Origin: an uncultured Clostridia bacterium
Lineage (GTDB): Bacteria; Bacillota; Clostridia; Christensenellales; Borkfalkiaceae
DNA: 64,000 nt
NCBI GenBank assembly: GCA_944359365.1
Contig: CALVST010000001.1
Coordinates: 113,356-177,355, forward strand
Reading direction: 5' to 3'
Below the pieces are notes generated by a model. That model did no database searches. It had not been told where the DNA came from and saw only the letters and a program-made list of their open reading frames with translations. The position numbers were made by a program, and so were the translations under genes. Shown here in pieces: positions 27,713-36,861 of this stretch (the stretch's first letter is position 1; each line of letters begins with the position of its first letter).

Positions 27713-28492
27713 GTGGCTTTTTTCTCGGCTATGCCTGCGTGGGGGCAGGCGTTGTTCGCAACTCTGTTCACCTATGCAATGACGGCTGCAGGGGCTGCGC
27801 TCGTCTTTTTTTCAAAAAAATTTGACAGCAAAGCGCTCACATTGGCGGAGGGGCTTGCGGCCGGTATCATGATCGCCGCCAGCTTTTTTTCGTTGCTGTT
27901 GCCGGCTGCAGATCGATTGGAGACGGCGCAGAAAGGCCGGGCAGCGTTCGTCCTTACGGCGGGCTTTTTGGCGGGCGGGGCGTTCATAATGCTTTCAGAT
28001 ATCGTCCTTTCACGGACGGAAAGGTTTCGCCAAGGCGCGGAACGGGGAGGCGCTTTGATGTGCGCTGCGATGACGCTGCACAACATTCCCGAAGGGTTTG
28101 CTGTCGGCGTTGCGTTCGGCTGTGTCTCGGGGGATTCGGGCGCTCTCATTTCCGCGGCTATGCTGGCTCTCGGTATAGGCGTCCAAAATTTCCCCGAAGG
28201 ACTGTGCGTGGCGCTTCCGCTCAGAAAAAGCGGCATGGGTGCGGGGCGTGCATTCTTGATCGGGCAGGCGTCGGGGCTTGCGGAAGTTCCCGCAGGTGTA
28301 CTCGGTGCGCTTGCGGTCGGTTTCATTTCCGCTCTCCTTCCGTGGGTGCTCGCTTTTTCAGCGGGGGCGATGATAGCCGTCGTGTGTTCGGAATTGATAC
28401 CGTCCGGTTTCAGTGAAAGCAAGCTTTTGCCGTCCGTCGGAATCGTTTTTGGGTTTTCTCTCATGATGTTTTTAGATGTTTTTCTCGGATAA
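27713..28492 (+). CDS. ZIP family divalent metal transporter
   Basis: A 259-residue polytopic membrane protein with about eight hydrophobic helices. The metal-path motifs HNIPEGFAVG and QNFPEGLCVALP are diagnostic of ZIP zinc/iron permeases. I use GTG 27713, which follows GGAGG by a suitable distance; no ATG lies nearby in frame. The second motif has Gln-Asn in place of His-Asn, a variation also found in bacterial ZupT-like members. Zinc is the likeliest cargo. Direct repeats upstream may bind a metal sensor. Confidence 0.92.
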   Translation: MAFFSAMPAWGQALFATLFTYAMTAAGAALVFFSKKFDSKALTLAEGLAAGIMIAASFFSLLLPAADRLETAQKGRAAFVLTAGFLAGGAFIMLSDIVLSRTERFRQGAERGGALMCAAMTLHNIPEGFAVGVAFGCVSGDSGALISAAMLALGIGVQNFPEGLCVALPLRKSGMGAGRAFLIGQASGLAEVPAGVLGALAVGFISALLPWVLAFSAGAMIAVVCSELIPSGFSESKLLPSVGIVFGFSLMMFLDVFLG

Positions 28493-28529
28493 ATGTATAA
28501 AACGGAAAAATCTGTCAATACTTGTGCGT

Positions 28530-29435
28530 ATGGAAACACCTCAGGTAAATAAAGAAAAGCAGGCGCAGGCGTCGCCTGCAGCAAAATCGAATACAGACAC
28601 GCGCGATGAAAATGCGGAACAGAATACCGTCCGCGCGGAAAAAGTAAAAAAGACTGTGCTCATTATCGGCGCGTCTTCGGGCATAGGTTATGAAACGGCT
28701 CTGAAGTTGATCGGGCGGAATTATAATGTGTATAATATTTCTCGCACGCCCTGCCCGTTGGAGAGGGTGAAAAATTATGCGGCCGATATCACGGTCGGTT
28801 CGACGCTTGAAAAGGCGATCAAAACAGTCGCGGAAAAGACAGACGGGCTGTACGGGCTGGTTTACTGCGCCGGATTCTCCATGGCTGCGCCGCTCGAATA
28901 TGCCGACGCAAAAGATTATCGATATCTTTTTGAAGTAAATTACTTCGGCGCTGTGCGTGCGATACAGACGGCTGTGCCTCATATGAAAAGAAGGGGCGGC
29001 AGGATCGTTCTGATCAGCTCGATGGGCGGGCTTTTCCCCGTCGCGTTCGATGCCTTTTATTCAAGTTCCAAGGCTGCTTTAGATATGCTCGCAAAGAGTG
29101 CGGATATTGAGCTTGCGCCGTTTAATATATTTATAACGAGCGTTCAGCCGGGCGGCACGTCAACGGGGTTTACCTTCAAAAGAAAGGTGTATGCGGATGA
29201 AGACAACGGAGAGTATTCCACCCGCGTGAAAAGAGCAACCGCTGCGCTTGCCAACATGGAACAGAGCGGGCTAAATGCGGGCGAAGTTGCGAAGCTCGTT
29301 GCCGATATCCTTGCCATGAAAAAGCCGCCGCATGAAGTACGATGCGGTAATTGGAATAAATTTTACGCTATGGCTGGCAGGATGCTTCCCGAAAATTTCT
29401 CCCTGTATTTAAACAAAAAAGCGTATAAACAGTAA
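28530..29435 (+). CDS. Short-chain dehydrogenase/reductase
   Basis: Classical SDR with cofactor motif GASSGIG, structural NAG-type AGF region, and catalytic Ser with YSSSK. About 45 polar residues precede the Rossmann domain (from KKTVLIIGASS), an unusual low-complexity N-terminus rich in Lys, Glu, Gln and Asn. The start is uncertain: ATG 28530 gives 301 residues, while upstream ATG 28476 would overlap the ZIP gene and add 18 residues; neither has a good ribosome-binding site. The substrate cannot be told. The long C-terminal part after the PGG..T loop resembles SDRs acting on lipids or steroids, but this is weak. Confidence 0.88.
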   Translation: METPQVNKEKQAQASPAAKSNTDTRDENAEQNTVRAEKVKKTVLIIGASSGIGYETALKLIGRNYNVYNISRTPCPLERVKNYAADITVGSTLEKAIKTVAEKTDGLYGLVYCAGFSMAAPLEYADAKDYRYLFEVNYFGAVRAIQTAVPHMKRRGGRIVLISSMGGLFPVAFDAFYSSSKAALDMLAKSADIELAPFNIFITSVQPGGTSTGFTFKRKVYADEDNGEYSTRVKRATAALANMEQSGLNAGEVAKLVADILAMKKPPHEVRCGNWNKFYAMAGRMLPENFSLYLNKKAYKQ

Positions 29436-29474
29436 TTTTACGCAGTAATATGTCAGACATAAATCAATAAATTT

Positions 29475-29507
29475 AAGAAGAGCGGGATCCGAGCTCTTCT
29501 TTTTTTA
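29475..29507. terminator. Terminator after the SDR
   Basis: AAGAAGAGC (29475-29483) pairs with GCTCTTCTT (29493-29501) and runs into a T tract. Confidence 0.9.
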
Positions 29508-29550
29508 CAAAAAAGCGGCAGTTATACTTTTTTACGGGGTGTGCACGGTT

Positions 29551-29556
29551 TATAAT
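29551..29556 (+). promoter_or_regulatory. Probable -10 box for the tail-fibre cassette
   Basis: A perfect TATAAT at 29551-29556 lies 77 nt before the tail-fibre ATG. No good -35 is found at 16-18 nt (the position holds a run of T), so the promoter is tentative. The leader between it and the gene can fold into GTGCGCCG-containing hairpins. Confidence 0.45.
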
Positions 29557-29632
29557 AAAAGTAAGGATATGCGTGCGCCGTACATCGGCGCTTTCGGTGC
29601 GCGGCATAATGGCGCCCGAAAAAGGAGGAAGA

Positions 29633-31597
29633 ATGATTTTTTTTGCATCGAAGAGCGGATGCATCGTAAAGGTGTTGCCCGGCAGCGTGCACCAAGGTTC
29701 GGCGAATGCGGACGAGATTTGTCTGTTTGCGCCTTTTGCGCAGAATGTGCAGGTCACTGTGGCTTTTAGATTAGCGGACGGAAGCGCATTGCCGCCCGCG
29801 GTCATGCAGTCCTGCGGCGCAGTGGAGGGATATGCAGACGGCGAAACGGGCGCGGCGGTATGCGGGTGGACGTACACGGTGCCGCGCGCGGTATCGGAAA
29901 AATACGGTACGGTGTCCGTTCAGTTTTGTTTTTATACGGGAGAGAGCGGCGTCGCCGCGGCGTCGGGCGAGGCGACTTTCCCCGTATCGCGCGGCGTTCC
30001 CGAAACTTTACCGGGCGTACCCGATGCGGATGTGTATGAACAGATACTTGAAAATTTTGCATTGCTCGCGGGCGAGGTTGCGAACGGTTATTATGCGGCG
30101 CGCGCTTTGTATGCGTGGAACAGTACATATGTTTATGATGCGAATGAGATCGCATATTATCCTGACGTCGGTACATACGGCGCCTTCGTAAAGTCTGTCG
30201 TGCCCGATAATACGGGAAATGCTCCGTATATTGACGGTGCGATCAACTCCGATTATTGGACTGAAACGGTATCGTTCGATGAATTGCACGCGTTGGAGAT
30301 ATCTGCTGCGGCATCGGCGACCTCCGCTGAACAAAATGCCCGCGCCGCACTGTCTGCGCAGACCTCTGCTTTAGCTGCGCAAGCGGCGGCCGAAGAGGCG
30401 GAAAACAATGCAAAGACTTCCGAAACTGTCGCCGCGGGTTCGGCGGGTGCGGCGGCAGAAAGCGCGTCTGTGGCGGGCGTTCATGCCTCGGAGGCGTCGG
30501 CGAGCGCTGCAAATGCTCGCGAATATATGGAACGGGCGAAGCAATATGCGCAAAAAGAGTATGCCGTTTACGACTCGTTCGGGGATTTGCCGGTTCCGGG
30601 CGACAGCGCTTTTATTTATCTAGTCCCGACAGAAGGTGCGCCTTTGTCCGACAGGTATTCGGAATATCTTTGGATAACGGAAACGCAGTCATACGAATTT
30701 ATCGGAAATATCAATGATATCGACCTTTCGGATTATGCGCAGACAGGCGGTACCTATCCGAATATGACGGTGGGAAATGCGGCAAACGCAGGGAATGCGA
30801 TCCATGCGACAAATGCGGATACGGCAACGAACGCGGAAACGGCAGAGAATGCCGCAAGCGCGCAAACCGCGGCGCAGGCGGACAAAATGACGGTTGCGCG
30901 GGCGATACAGGTAAATTTGAGCTCTTCGAGTGCTGCAAGGTTCGACGGTACGGAAGACGCCGCGCCGGGCGTGACGGGGGTATTGCCTGTTGAAAACGGC
31001 GGCACGGGCGAAAGTTCGTTGGCAAACGTCGCGGTCGGCAGCGCGACGAATGCCGAGTGTGACGGCGACGGGAACAATATTGCGGACACTTACGCGAAGT
31101 GCAGCGGTTCCTATCCCGATTTGAATGTCGGGTATGCGTTTGCTTCGTCGAGCGCGGAAACGGCGGCTAGCGCGACGAAAGCCGAGCAGGACGCGAGCGG
31201 AAACAGCATTGCCGAAACTTATGTAAAAAAATCGGCATTCAGCGTGCAGGGCAAAAATTACAAAGATCTTTTGCAGAGCGGCGTGAGCGGCGATTTGGAT
31301 ATATATACTTTCGGTAAAACGGGGATGGCGGTAATTACGATAAAAATATCTCCCGCAATAGATCCGTATACGAGCAAACAGATCGTTTCGTTTTCTTCGT
31401 TGCCGCAAAGCCTCCGAAGCGTAACGGGGAGCTTTATGAACGTAGCGACGTACAGGACCAACGATGCCTGGATGCAGCAGGCCATGTTAAGAATAACGAA
31501 AGACGGGATATATATCGACGCGCAGTCGCATGCGACGGAGGAAAACGAATTTATCCGAGGCTTTTGTGTATATCCGCTGGCCAAAGAAGTAGAGTAG
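29633..31597 (+). CDS. Phage tail-fibre/receptor-binding-like protein
   Basis: I start it at ATG 29633 behind a strong AAAGGAGG (29621-29628), giving 654 residues. The N-terminal 170 residues are a beta-rich domain like those of baseplate upper or tail-fibre attachment proteins. Next comes a long Ala/Ser/Glu coiled coil (about residues 225-305) typical of fibre shafts, then Asn/Ala-Ala-Thr repeats (NAANAGNAIHATNADTATN and alike), the recurrent fibre motif VENGGTGESSL, and a beta-rich C-terminal head. No other phage structural genes surround it. It could be a prophage or tailocin relic, or a domesticated adhesin; there is no signal peptide. Confidence 0.82.
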   Translation: MIFFASKSGCIVKVLPGSVHQGSANADEICLFAPFAQNVQVTVAFRLADGSALPPAVMQSCGAVEGYADGETGAAVCGWTYTVPRAVSEKYGTVSVQFCFYTGESGVAAASGEATFPVSRGVPETLPGVPDADVYEQILENFALLAGEVANGYYAARALYAWNSTYVYDANEIAYYPDVGTYGAFVKSVVPDNTGNAPYIDGAINSDYWTETVSFDELHALEISAAASATSAEQNARAALSAQTSALAAQAAAEEAENNAKTSETVAAGSAGAAAESASVAGVHASEASASAANAREYMERAKQYAQKEYAVYDSFGDLPVPGDSAFIYLVPTEGAPLSDRYSEYLWITETQSYEFIGNINDIDLSDYAQTGGTYPNMTVGNAANAGNAIHATNADTATNAETAENAASAQTAAQADKMTVARAIQVNLSSSSAARFDGTEDAAPGVTGVLPVENGGTGESSLANVAVGSATNAECDGDGNNIADTYAKCSGSYPDLNVGYAFASSSAETAASATKAEQDASGNSIAETYVKKSAFSVQGKNYKDLLQSGVSGDLDIYTFGKTGMAVITIKISPAIDPYTSKQIVSFSSLPQSLRSVTGSFMNVATYRTNDAWMQQAMLRITKDGIYIDAQSHATEENEFIRGFCVYPLAKEVE

Positions 31598-31609
31598 AAA
31601 GGAGTAAAA

Positions 31610-31966
31610 ATGATATATATTGTAGACGACAGACCGACTCTGTATTTTGAAGGAGTCGAAGAACTTGCAACGGGCACGGTCGACGATTCCGTATGGGCGC
31701 AGTATTGTTCCGACCGAAACGCATGGAAAATAGAGAACGGTAAATTTACGGTATTGAAATCGCAGGCTGCCCTCACGGCGGACAGGCTGCGCGAAAGGCG
31801 GCGCCGTGAATGCTTTTCCGTAGTCGACCGCGGAGCAATGTGGTACGGCAGACTGACGAATGAACAAAAAACGCAGCTTTCCGCATGGTACACGGCATGG
31901 CTCGACGCTCCCGAAACGGGCGCTGCTCCCGAAAAGCCGGATTGGCTCGATATAAGTTCAGAATAG
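31610..31966 (+). CDS. Probable phage tail-fibre assembly chaperone
   Basis: A 118-residue protein 12 nt after the fibre gene, with its own AAAGGAG. The C-terminal pattern (QKTQLSAWYTAWLDAPETG followed by PEKPDWL) matches the Trp/Pro-rich end common to small phage tail-assembly chaperone or XkdW-like proteins that lie directly after fibre genes. The central part is a basic helix (ADRLRERRRRECF). Pairing with the fibre gene supports a role in folding or attaching it. Confidence 0.7.
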   Translation: MIYIVDDRPTLYFEGVEELATGTVDDSVWAQYCSDRNAWKIENGKFTVLKSQAALTADRLRERRRRECFSVVDRGAMWYGRLTNEQKTQLSAWYTAWLDAPETGAAPEKPDWLDISSE

Positions 31967-32044
31967 CGTGGCGGCAAGATTGACAAAATCAGCCGTCATA
32001 AAATGGGGTTTTGCGGCGCAGACTATAAGCAGGAGGTAACGCAT

Positions 32045-32281
32045 ATGATCATTGCGAATCTTGTGTCTTATATCCTTGTCCTGCTCGGGGCGGTCAATTG
32101 GGGATTGTACGGTATATTCAACTTCAACCTCGTTTCCGCTGTTTTTATGGGCGACAGGAGCATAGGCGCGATCATCACTTACTGCATCATCGCGCTCGCG
32201 GCGATCTGGCTGATCGTCTATACGATCTTTGCGAACGGCATCCTGCGCTTTACGGGGCGCCGCGACGACGACCGCGCATAA
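32045..32281 (+). CDS. DUF378 family small membrane protein
   Basis: A 78-residue protein with two predicted transmembrane helices. The N-terminal pattern VLLGAVNWGLYGIFNFNLV is characteristic of DUF378 (YuzA-like). It starts at ATG 32045 after GGAGG. Its function is unknown. It follows the tail-fibre pair by 78 nt but is more likely an ordinary cellular gene than a phage one. Confidence 0.9.
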   Translation: MIIANLVSYILVLLGAVNWGLYGIFNFNLVSAVFMGDRSIGAIITYCIIALAAIWLIVYTIFANGILRFTGRRDDDRA

Positions 32282-32293
32282 CGCAAAACCGGG

Positions 32294-32322
32294 AAAAGGA
32301 ACGGCAGGACCGTTCCTTTTTT
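32294..32322 (+). terminator. Intrinsic terminator after the DUF378 gene
   Basis: A perfect 11-bp stem, AAAAGGAACGG (32294-32304) with CCGTTCCTTTT (32310-32320), continues into T residues. Confidence 0.92.
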
Positions 32323-32357
32323 CGCGCAGTTTTCGCACAAATTTCCGGCTGCTTTCA

Positions 32358-32386
32358 TTGACAAATCGCCGCTTATGGCATATAAT
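32358..32386 (+). promoter_or_regulatory. Consensus sigma-A promoter of the ABC exporter operon
   Basis: A perfect TTGACA (32358-32363) and TATAAT (32381-32386) have a 17-nt spacer. The leader to the first gene is about 100 nt; it contains no obvious strong hairpin. Confidence 0.92.
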
Positions 32387-32492
32387 AAAAGCGTAGATTA
32401 GTTATCGCTAAAAACTATTATCACCATTGTCATAAAATCGCGTTACACGGCATAAAAAACCGTTACGCAATATGACAGAAGGAGAGTGCGTC

Positions 32493-33257
32493 ATGGCAAA
32501 AAAGGTAAAAACAACGACGGCGAACACAGTAGATGAAAGCCCGCGAGAAAAAAATGAAACGTTCGTTCAATTCAAGGACGTTACGCGTCTTTATAAGATG
32601 GGCGACAATGTGATCCGTGCGGCAGACGGCGTGAATTTTACGATAGGCGAGGGTGAATTTTGCGTGATCGTAGGTCCCAGCGGCGCGGGAAAGACGACTG
32701 TCCTGAATATGCTCGGAGGAATGGACAGCGTGAGCGGCGGCGAAATATTTGTGGACGGGGTAAAAGTGAGCGATTATAACGAAAAACAGCTCACGGAGTA
32801 CCGCCGCTACGACGTAGGGTTCGTTTTCCAGTTTTATAACCTGATACAAAACCTCACCGCGTTGGAAAACGTGGAGATCGCGTCGGAGATATGCAGACAG
32901 CCGCTCGACGCGAAGACGACGCTCGAACAGGTCGGGCTTGCGGAGCGGATGAACAATTTCCCCGCACAGCTTTCGGGCGGGGAGCAACAGCGCGTCTCCA
33001 TCGCGCGGGCTATTGCGAAAAACCCGAAATTGCTCCTTTGCGACGAACCGACCGGCGCGCTCGACTACGAAACGGGCAAAAACATATTAAAACTTTTGCA
33101 CGACGTATGCCGGGAGAATAAAAAGACGGTCATCGTCATCACGCACAATCAGGCGATCACGCGCATGGCGGACAGAGTTATCCATATCAAAAACGGCAAA
33201 GTCTATTCGGAAGAGATCATGGAAAATCCGGAAGACGTTTCTCTCATCGAATGGTAA
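32493..33257 (+). CDS. ABC transporter ATP-binding protein (MacB/LolD type)
   Basis: A 254-residue ABC ATPase. Walker A is GPSGAGKTT, the signature is [14 protein letters not shown], and Walker B with catalytic Glu is [13 protein letters not shown] start it at ATG 32493, 8 nt after AAGGAG; ATG 32472 upstream has no site. The MacB-like signature and the FtsX permease next to it point to export, mechanotransmission or antimicrobial-peptide resistance rather than import. Confidence 0.94.
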   Translation: MAKKVKTTTANTVDESPREKNETFVQFKDVTRLYKMGDNVIRAADGVNFTIGEGEFCVIVGPSGAGKTTVLNMLGGMDSVSGGEIFVDGVKVSDYNEKQLTEYRRYDVGFVFQFYNLIQNLTALENVEIASEICRQPLDAKTTLEQVGLAERMNNFPAQLSGGEQQRVSIARAIAKNPKLLLCDEPTGALDYETGKNILKLLHDVCRENKKTVIVITHNQAITRMADRVIHIKNGKVYSEEIMENPEDVSLIEW

Positions 33258-33296
33258 ATGAAACGGTCGGTCGTGTGGCAGAAGCGGAGGCGCGGC

Positions 33297-35933
33297 ATGA
33301 AAAAATTCAGTAAAAACATCGCAAAAGAGTTTAAACACAGTTTCGGCAGATTCATTGCGATCATGGCGATCGTCGCTTTGGGCGTCGGGTTTTTGATCGG
33401 CGTCATGCAGGCCACGCCCGACATGAAGCGCTCCATGGACATTTATTACCGCGAGTCTGCGATATACGATATCGATGTAAAGGGTACATACGGGCTCACG
33501 CAAGAGGATATAACCGCCATCGAGAACGCGGAAGACGGCGAGGGGAACAAGGTCGTTTCTTCCGTCATGCCTGTCATTTCGACGGACGCGATAGCCGAAT
33601 ACGGCGGCACCGAGCTGGTCGCGAGGATCGTCGGGCTTGATTTTGCGAAGGTCCGCTCGGGCGATTATCTCAATAAATTCGAACTCATCGACGGCAATTA
33701 CCCCGAAAAAGCGGGCGATGTTGTCGTAGAAAGATATAACAATTATTTTGCCGACGTCAAAATGGGCGATACCATTACGCTCGCCGCGGACGGGCAAAAA
33801 CAGTATGGCGACGTATATGCCATAGAGGAATATAAAGTCGTCGGCATCGTCGCCTCGCCCGATTATTTTTACCGCGACGGCAGGGAGGTTTCGACGATCG
33901 GCACGGGCGTCGTCGGCACGGTCATATACGGGCAGGCGTACGACAGCGCCGATGGCGCGGCCCACGGCATATACGACCTTTCGGGCGGTACCCTCTTTTC
34001 GGTGCTCAACCCTTATTTGGAAAGCACCGACGGTGCGGGAAAGGGCATCGTATATACCGACTGTTGGGTAGCCCTCGCCGAGTCCGGGGAATATGAAGCC
34101 TTTACGGAAGACTATAAGGAATTTGCGCTGAAAGGGGCGGATATCCTCTCTTCCGTCGGCACGCGGCAGAGCGACGCACTCAACAAAAAGATAGGAACGC
34201 TCAACGAACTGCTGGCGGGGATGGGGATGAGCGTGTCCGTGCCCGCCGAGGCGGAATGGTACATTTTGGACAGGGCGAGCACGAACGTAAGTTACGTCAG
34301 TTATGACCTGAACGTCGAAAAGGTGGAGGACATAGCGGGGATTTTTCCCATATTCTTCATCGTGGTGGCGGCGCTCGTTGCACTCACATCCATGACGCGC
34401 ATGGTGGAAGAGGACCGCATGCAGATAGGTACCTTTAAGGCGCTCGGCTACGGCAACGGCAGGATCATGTCCAAATACCTGCTTTACTGCTGCCTTGCAA
34501 GTTTTATCGGCTGCGTGGGGGGCATATTGATCGGGTTCAGTCTGCTGCCGACCATCTTTTGGCAGGCATACGGAACGATGTACTATCTCCCTTCGCTCTC
34601 GCTCTTGTTCAGTCCTTGGTTTGCGCTGGCGGTATTTGCCATAGCGCTTGCGGGCACGGCGGTCGTTACCTTTTTTGCCTGCCGCGCTTCGCTGAAAGAA
34701 AAGCCTGCGACGCTCATGCAGCCCAAAGCGCCCAAACCCGGCAAGCGCATCCTTCTCGAACGGGCGGGGTTCTTTTGGAACAGGCTGAAATTCAAGTGGA
34801 AGGCTACGGTCCGGAATATTTTCCGCTACAAGAAAAACATGATCTTGACCATTATATCGGTCATGGGCTGTACCGCGCTCATTCTGGTCGGCTTCGGGCT
34901 GAACGACTCCGTCGGCGCGGTGGAAAACATCCAATATAAAGAGATCGTCAAATACGACGCCGTCATCGGATACGACGCGGATGCCGAGGCGGGCGACGAT
35001 TCCGCGCTCGACGATTTCCTCGGCGGAGATGGCGTGGAGAGCGTCGCCGTATACGGCGAAAACGGGCAGTTGATCTTCGGCGGCGGGCGCGAGAGCATCG
35101 AACTTTTCGCCGTATACGCGCAGAACGAAGACACGGCGGCAAAATTTCATTCGCTCGTTGAGTTGCGCACCCGCAAAAAATCTGCTATAATAGATATAAG
35201 GCAGGATGGGCTGATACTTCCCGAGAACATCGCCATTGTTTACGGCATCGAAGCGGGCGACACGGTGACTTATGTTTCCGCATCGGGAACGGCGCACGAA
35301 GTAAAGGTGGCGGCGGTTTGCGAATATTATACCGGTACGGTGGCATATGCCAATACGGAGTTTTTCAAAACGCTGGAACCTTCCGCAGATCTCACGCCGA
35401 ATACTTTATTCGTAAAGTCTGGCGTGACCGATACGGAAGCGGCTACCGAAAGGCTTTTATTGGACGACCGGGTGACGTCGGTGGAATTTACCGAAGACAC
35501 GCTCGGCAGTTTCCGCGGACTGAGTTCGACGATGGGGCTCGTCATCGCGGTGCTCGTGATAAGCGCGGGCGCGTTGGCGGCGATCGTTCTGTATAACCTT
35601 ACGAACATAAACATCGACGAGCGCAGAAAAGAGATCGCCACATTGCGCGTGCTCGGGTACAAAAAATACGAGGTGGCGGGGTATATCTACCGCGAAAGCG
35701 CCATCCTGACCATCGTCGGCGACCTGTTGGGGCTGTTGTTGGGGTTCCTGCTGCATATGTTCATCGCGGGCAGGGTAGACAGCGTTATGATGATGTTCGG
35801 AAGGACGATCGGTTGGATGAGCTATCTGTGGGCATTCCTGCTGACGCTCGCGTTTGCGGTGGTGGTATACGCGTTCATGCTCATCAAGCTGAACAGAGTC
35901 AACATGGCGGATTCGCTCAAGTCCAACGAATGA
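33297..35933 (+). CDS. FtsX-type ABC transporter permease
   Basis: An 878-residue permease started at ATG 33297, 6 nt after GGAGG. A first transmembrane helix near residues 15-40 is followed by a large extracytoplasmic domain (about 45-345), three helices with an FtsX motif (about 350-475), a fourth anchor near 515, a second extracytoplasmic part (about 540-740) and three final helices. This duplicated FtsX layout is typical of macrolide/bacitracin-type exporters of Firmicutes. It works with the ATPase encoded just upstream. No periplasmic adaptor is encoded here, as expected for a Gram-positive. Confidence 0.92.
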   Translation: MKKFSKNIAKEFKHSFGRFIAIMAIVALGVGFLIGVMQATPDMKRSMDIYYRESAIYDIDVKGTYGLTQEDITAIENAEDGEGNKVVSSVMPVISTDAIAEYGGTELVARIVGLDFAKVRSGDYLNKFELIDGNYPEKAGDVVVERYNNYFADVKMGDTITLAADGQKQYGDVYAIEEYKVVGIVASPDYFYRDGREVSTIGTGVVGTVIYGQAYDSADGAAHGIYDLSGGTLFSVLNPYLESTDGAGKGIVYTDCWVALAESGEYEAFTEDYKEFALKGADILSSVGTRQSDALNKKIGTLNELLAGMGMSVSVPAEAEWYILDRASTNVSYVSYDLNVEKVEDIAGIFPIFFIVVAALVALTSMTRMVEEDRMQIGTFKALGYGNGRIMSKYLLYCCLASFIGCVGGILIGFSLLPTIFWQAYGTMYYLPSLSLLFSPWFALAVFAIALAGTAVVTFFACRASLKEKPATLMQPKAPKPGKRILLERAGFFWNRLKFKWKATVRNIFRYKKNMILTIISVMGCTALILVGFGLNDSVGAVENIQYKEIVKYDAVIGYDADAEAGDDSALDDFLGGDGVESVAVYGENGQLIFGGGRESIELFAVYAQNEDTAAKFHSLVELRTRKKSAIIDIRQDGLILPENIAIVYGIEAGDTVTYVSASGTAHEVKVAAVCEYYTGTVAYANTEFFKTLEPSADLTPNTLFVKSGVTDTEAATERLLLDDRVTSVEFTEDTLGSFRGLSSTMGLVIAVLVISAGALAAIVLYNLTNINIDERRKEIATLRVLGYKKYEVAGYIYRESAILTIVGDLLGLLLGFLLHMFIAGRVDSVMMMFGRTIGWMSYLWAFLLTLAFAVVVYAFMLIKLNRVNMADSLKSNE

Positions 35934-35951
35934 CAAAAAGGCGGTATCCTT

Positions 35952-36419
35952 ATGGATAAAGAAGGCAAAGAACATCTGCGCAACGAACTCATGCAAGAGC
36001 TGTGGCGCATGAATAAAATGGACATCATCGTCCATTTGATGGAGATCATCGAAGGCGAAACTGCGGCTTTGGGTTACCTTGCAAGGTGCAACGGAAAGCT
36101 CGTCAATCCTTCCAGGATCAGCGAAGAACTGAATATCAGCCGTGCGAGGACGGCGAACATACTCCGTTCCCTGCGCAAAAAGGAGCTCATCGACATGGAA
36201 ATAGACGATGACGACAGGCGCAAGATGCAGGTGGGGCTTACGGAAAAAGGCAGAAATTTTTTCGCGGAAAAATTCGATTTTATCGTGCGGTATCTCGACC
36301 TGTATGTCGAAGTGATCGGCGAAGAAGACATTGCAGAGCTTATCCGCCTGCTCAAAAAGACGGTAGAGAGCGAAGATGTGCTCAAAAGCAGGCATATGAT
36401 GCCGGGAGGGGAACGATGA
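35952..36419 (+). CDS. MarR family transcriptional regulator
   Basis: A 155-residue winged-helix regulator with the MarR pattern: an N-terminal dimerisation helix, recognition-helix region NPSRISEELNISRARTANIL and the wing with DDDDRRKMQVGLTEKG. It lies 18 nt after the permease and is probably co-transcribed, so it most likely controls the exporter operon in response to a transported or toxic compound. The ligand is unknown. Confidence 0.9.
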   Translation: MDKEGKEHLRNELMQELWRMNKMDIIVHLMEIIEGETAALGYLARCNGKLVNPSRISEELNISRARTANILRSLRKKELIDMEIDDDDRRKMQVGLTEKGRNFFAEKFDFIVRYLDLYVEVIGEEDIAELIRLLKKTVESEDVLKSRHMMPGGER

Positions 36420-36793
36420 TAAACAACGAATCGGGCGAAGATTATCTGGAGGCGATCCTGCGGCTTTCCGCCGTGAAGGATGACGTGCATTCGGTCGAGG
36501 TCGCTCGCGAGCTCGGCGTATCCAAACCCGCAGTGACCAAGGCGATGCGCCTGCTCACGCAAAAGGGATACGTCAGCGTGGTCGACAATCATATCCATCT
36601 GACGGACAGCGGCAAAAAGTATGCGGAATCCGTTTACGAAAAGCATAAAATGTTCACCGCGTTTTTCAAGAGCCTCGGCGTGGACGCAAAGACCGCCGAA
36701 GCGGATGCCTGTCGCGTGGAGCACGTTCTGAGCGATGAAACATGCGAGGCGATCCGCGCTCTCCTTGCTTTGCAAAAAACAGATGTAAACTGA
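36416..36793 (+). CDS. DtxR/MntR-like regulator (short form)
   Basis: A 125-residue protein that overlaps the MarR gene by ATGA. The N-terminal winged helix (SGEDYLEAILRL, VARELGVSKPAVTKAMRLL, YVSVVDNHIHLTDSG) and the following dimerisation helices (DACRVEHVLSDE) match DtxR-family metal sensors. It ends after the dimerisation domain with no SH3-like third domain, as in MntR. Some metal ligands (the His/Glu pair in CRVEHVLS) are retained. It may sense Mn2+ or Fe2+, or, given its neighbours, regulate the exporter. Confidence 0.85.
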   Translation: MINNESGEDYLEAILRLSAVKDDVHSVEVARELGVSKPAVTKAMRLLTQKGYVSVVDNHIHLTDSGKKYAESVYEKHKMFTAFFKSLGVDAKTAEADACRVEHVLSDETCEAIRALLALQKTDVN

Positions 36794-36807
36794 AAAATCA
36801 AAGAATT

Positions 36808-36841
36808 TTCCGTGCGGACGCAAGCCTGCACGGAATTTTTT
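36808..36841 (+). terminator. Intrinsic terminator after the exporter operon
   Basis: TTCCGTGC (36808-36815) pairs with GCACGGAA (36828-36835) and is followed by TTTTTT. Confidence 0.88.
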
Positions 36842-36861
36842 TGCCCGACGGGGCGGTTTCT

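Noticed and set aside
29633-31966. A complete prophage around the tail-fibre gene
   Set aside because: All surrounding genes are cellular; no capsid, terminase, portal, lysis or integrase genes are present.
31980-32004. TTGACA before the DUF378 gene as a promoter
   Set aside because: No -10 box lies at 15-19 nt from it.
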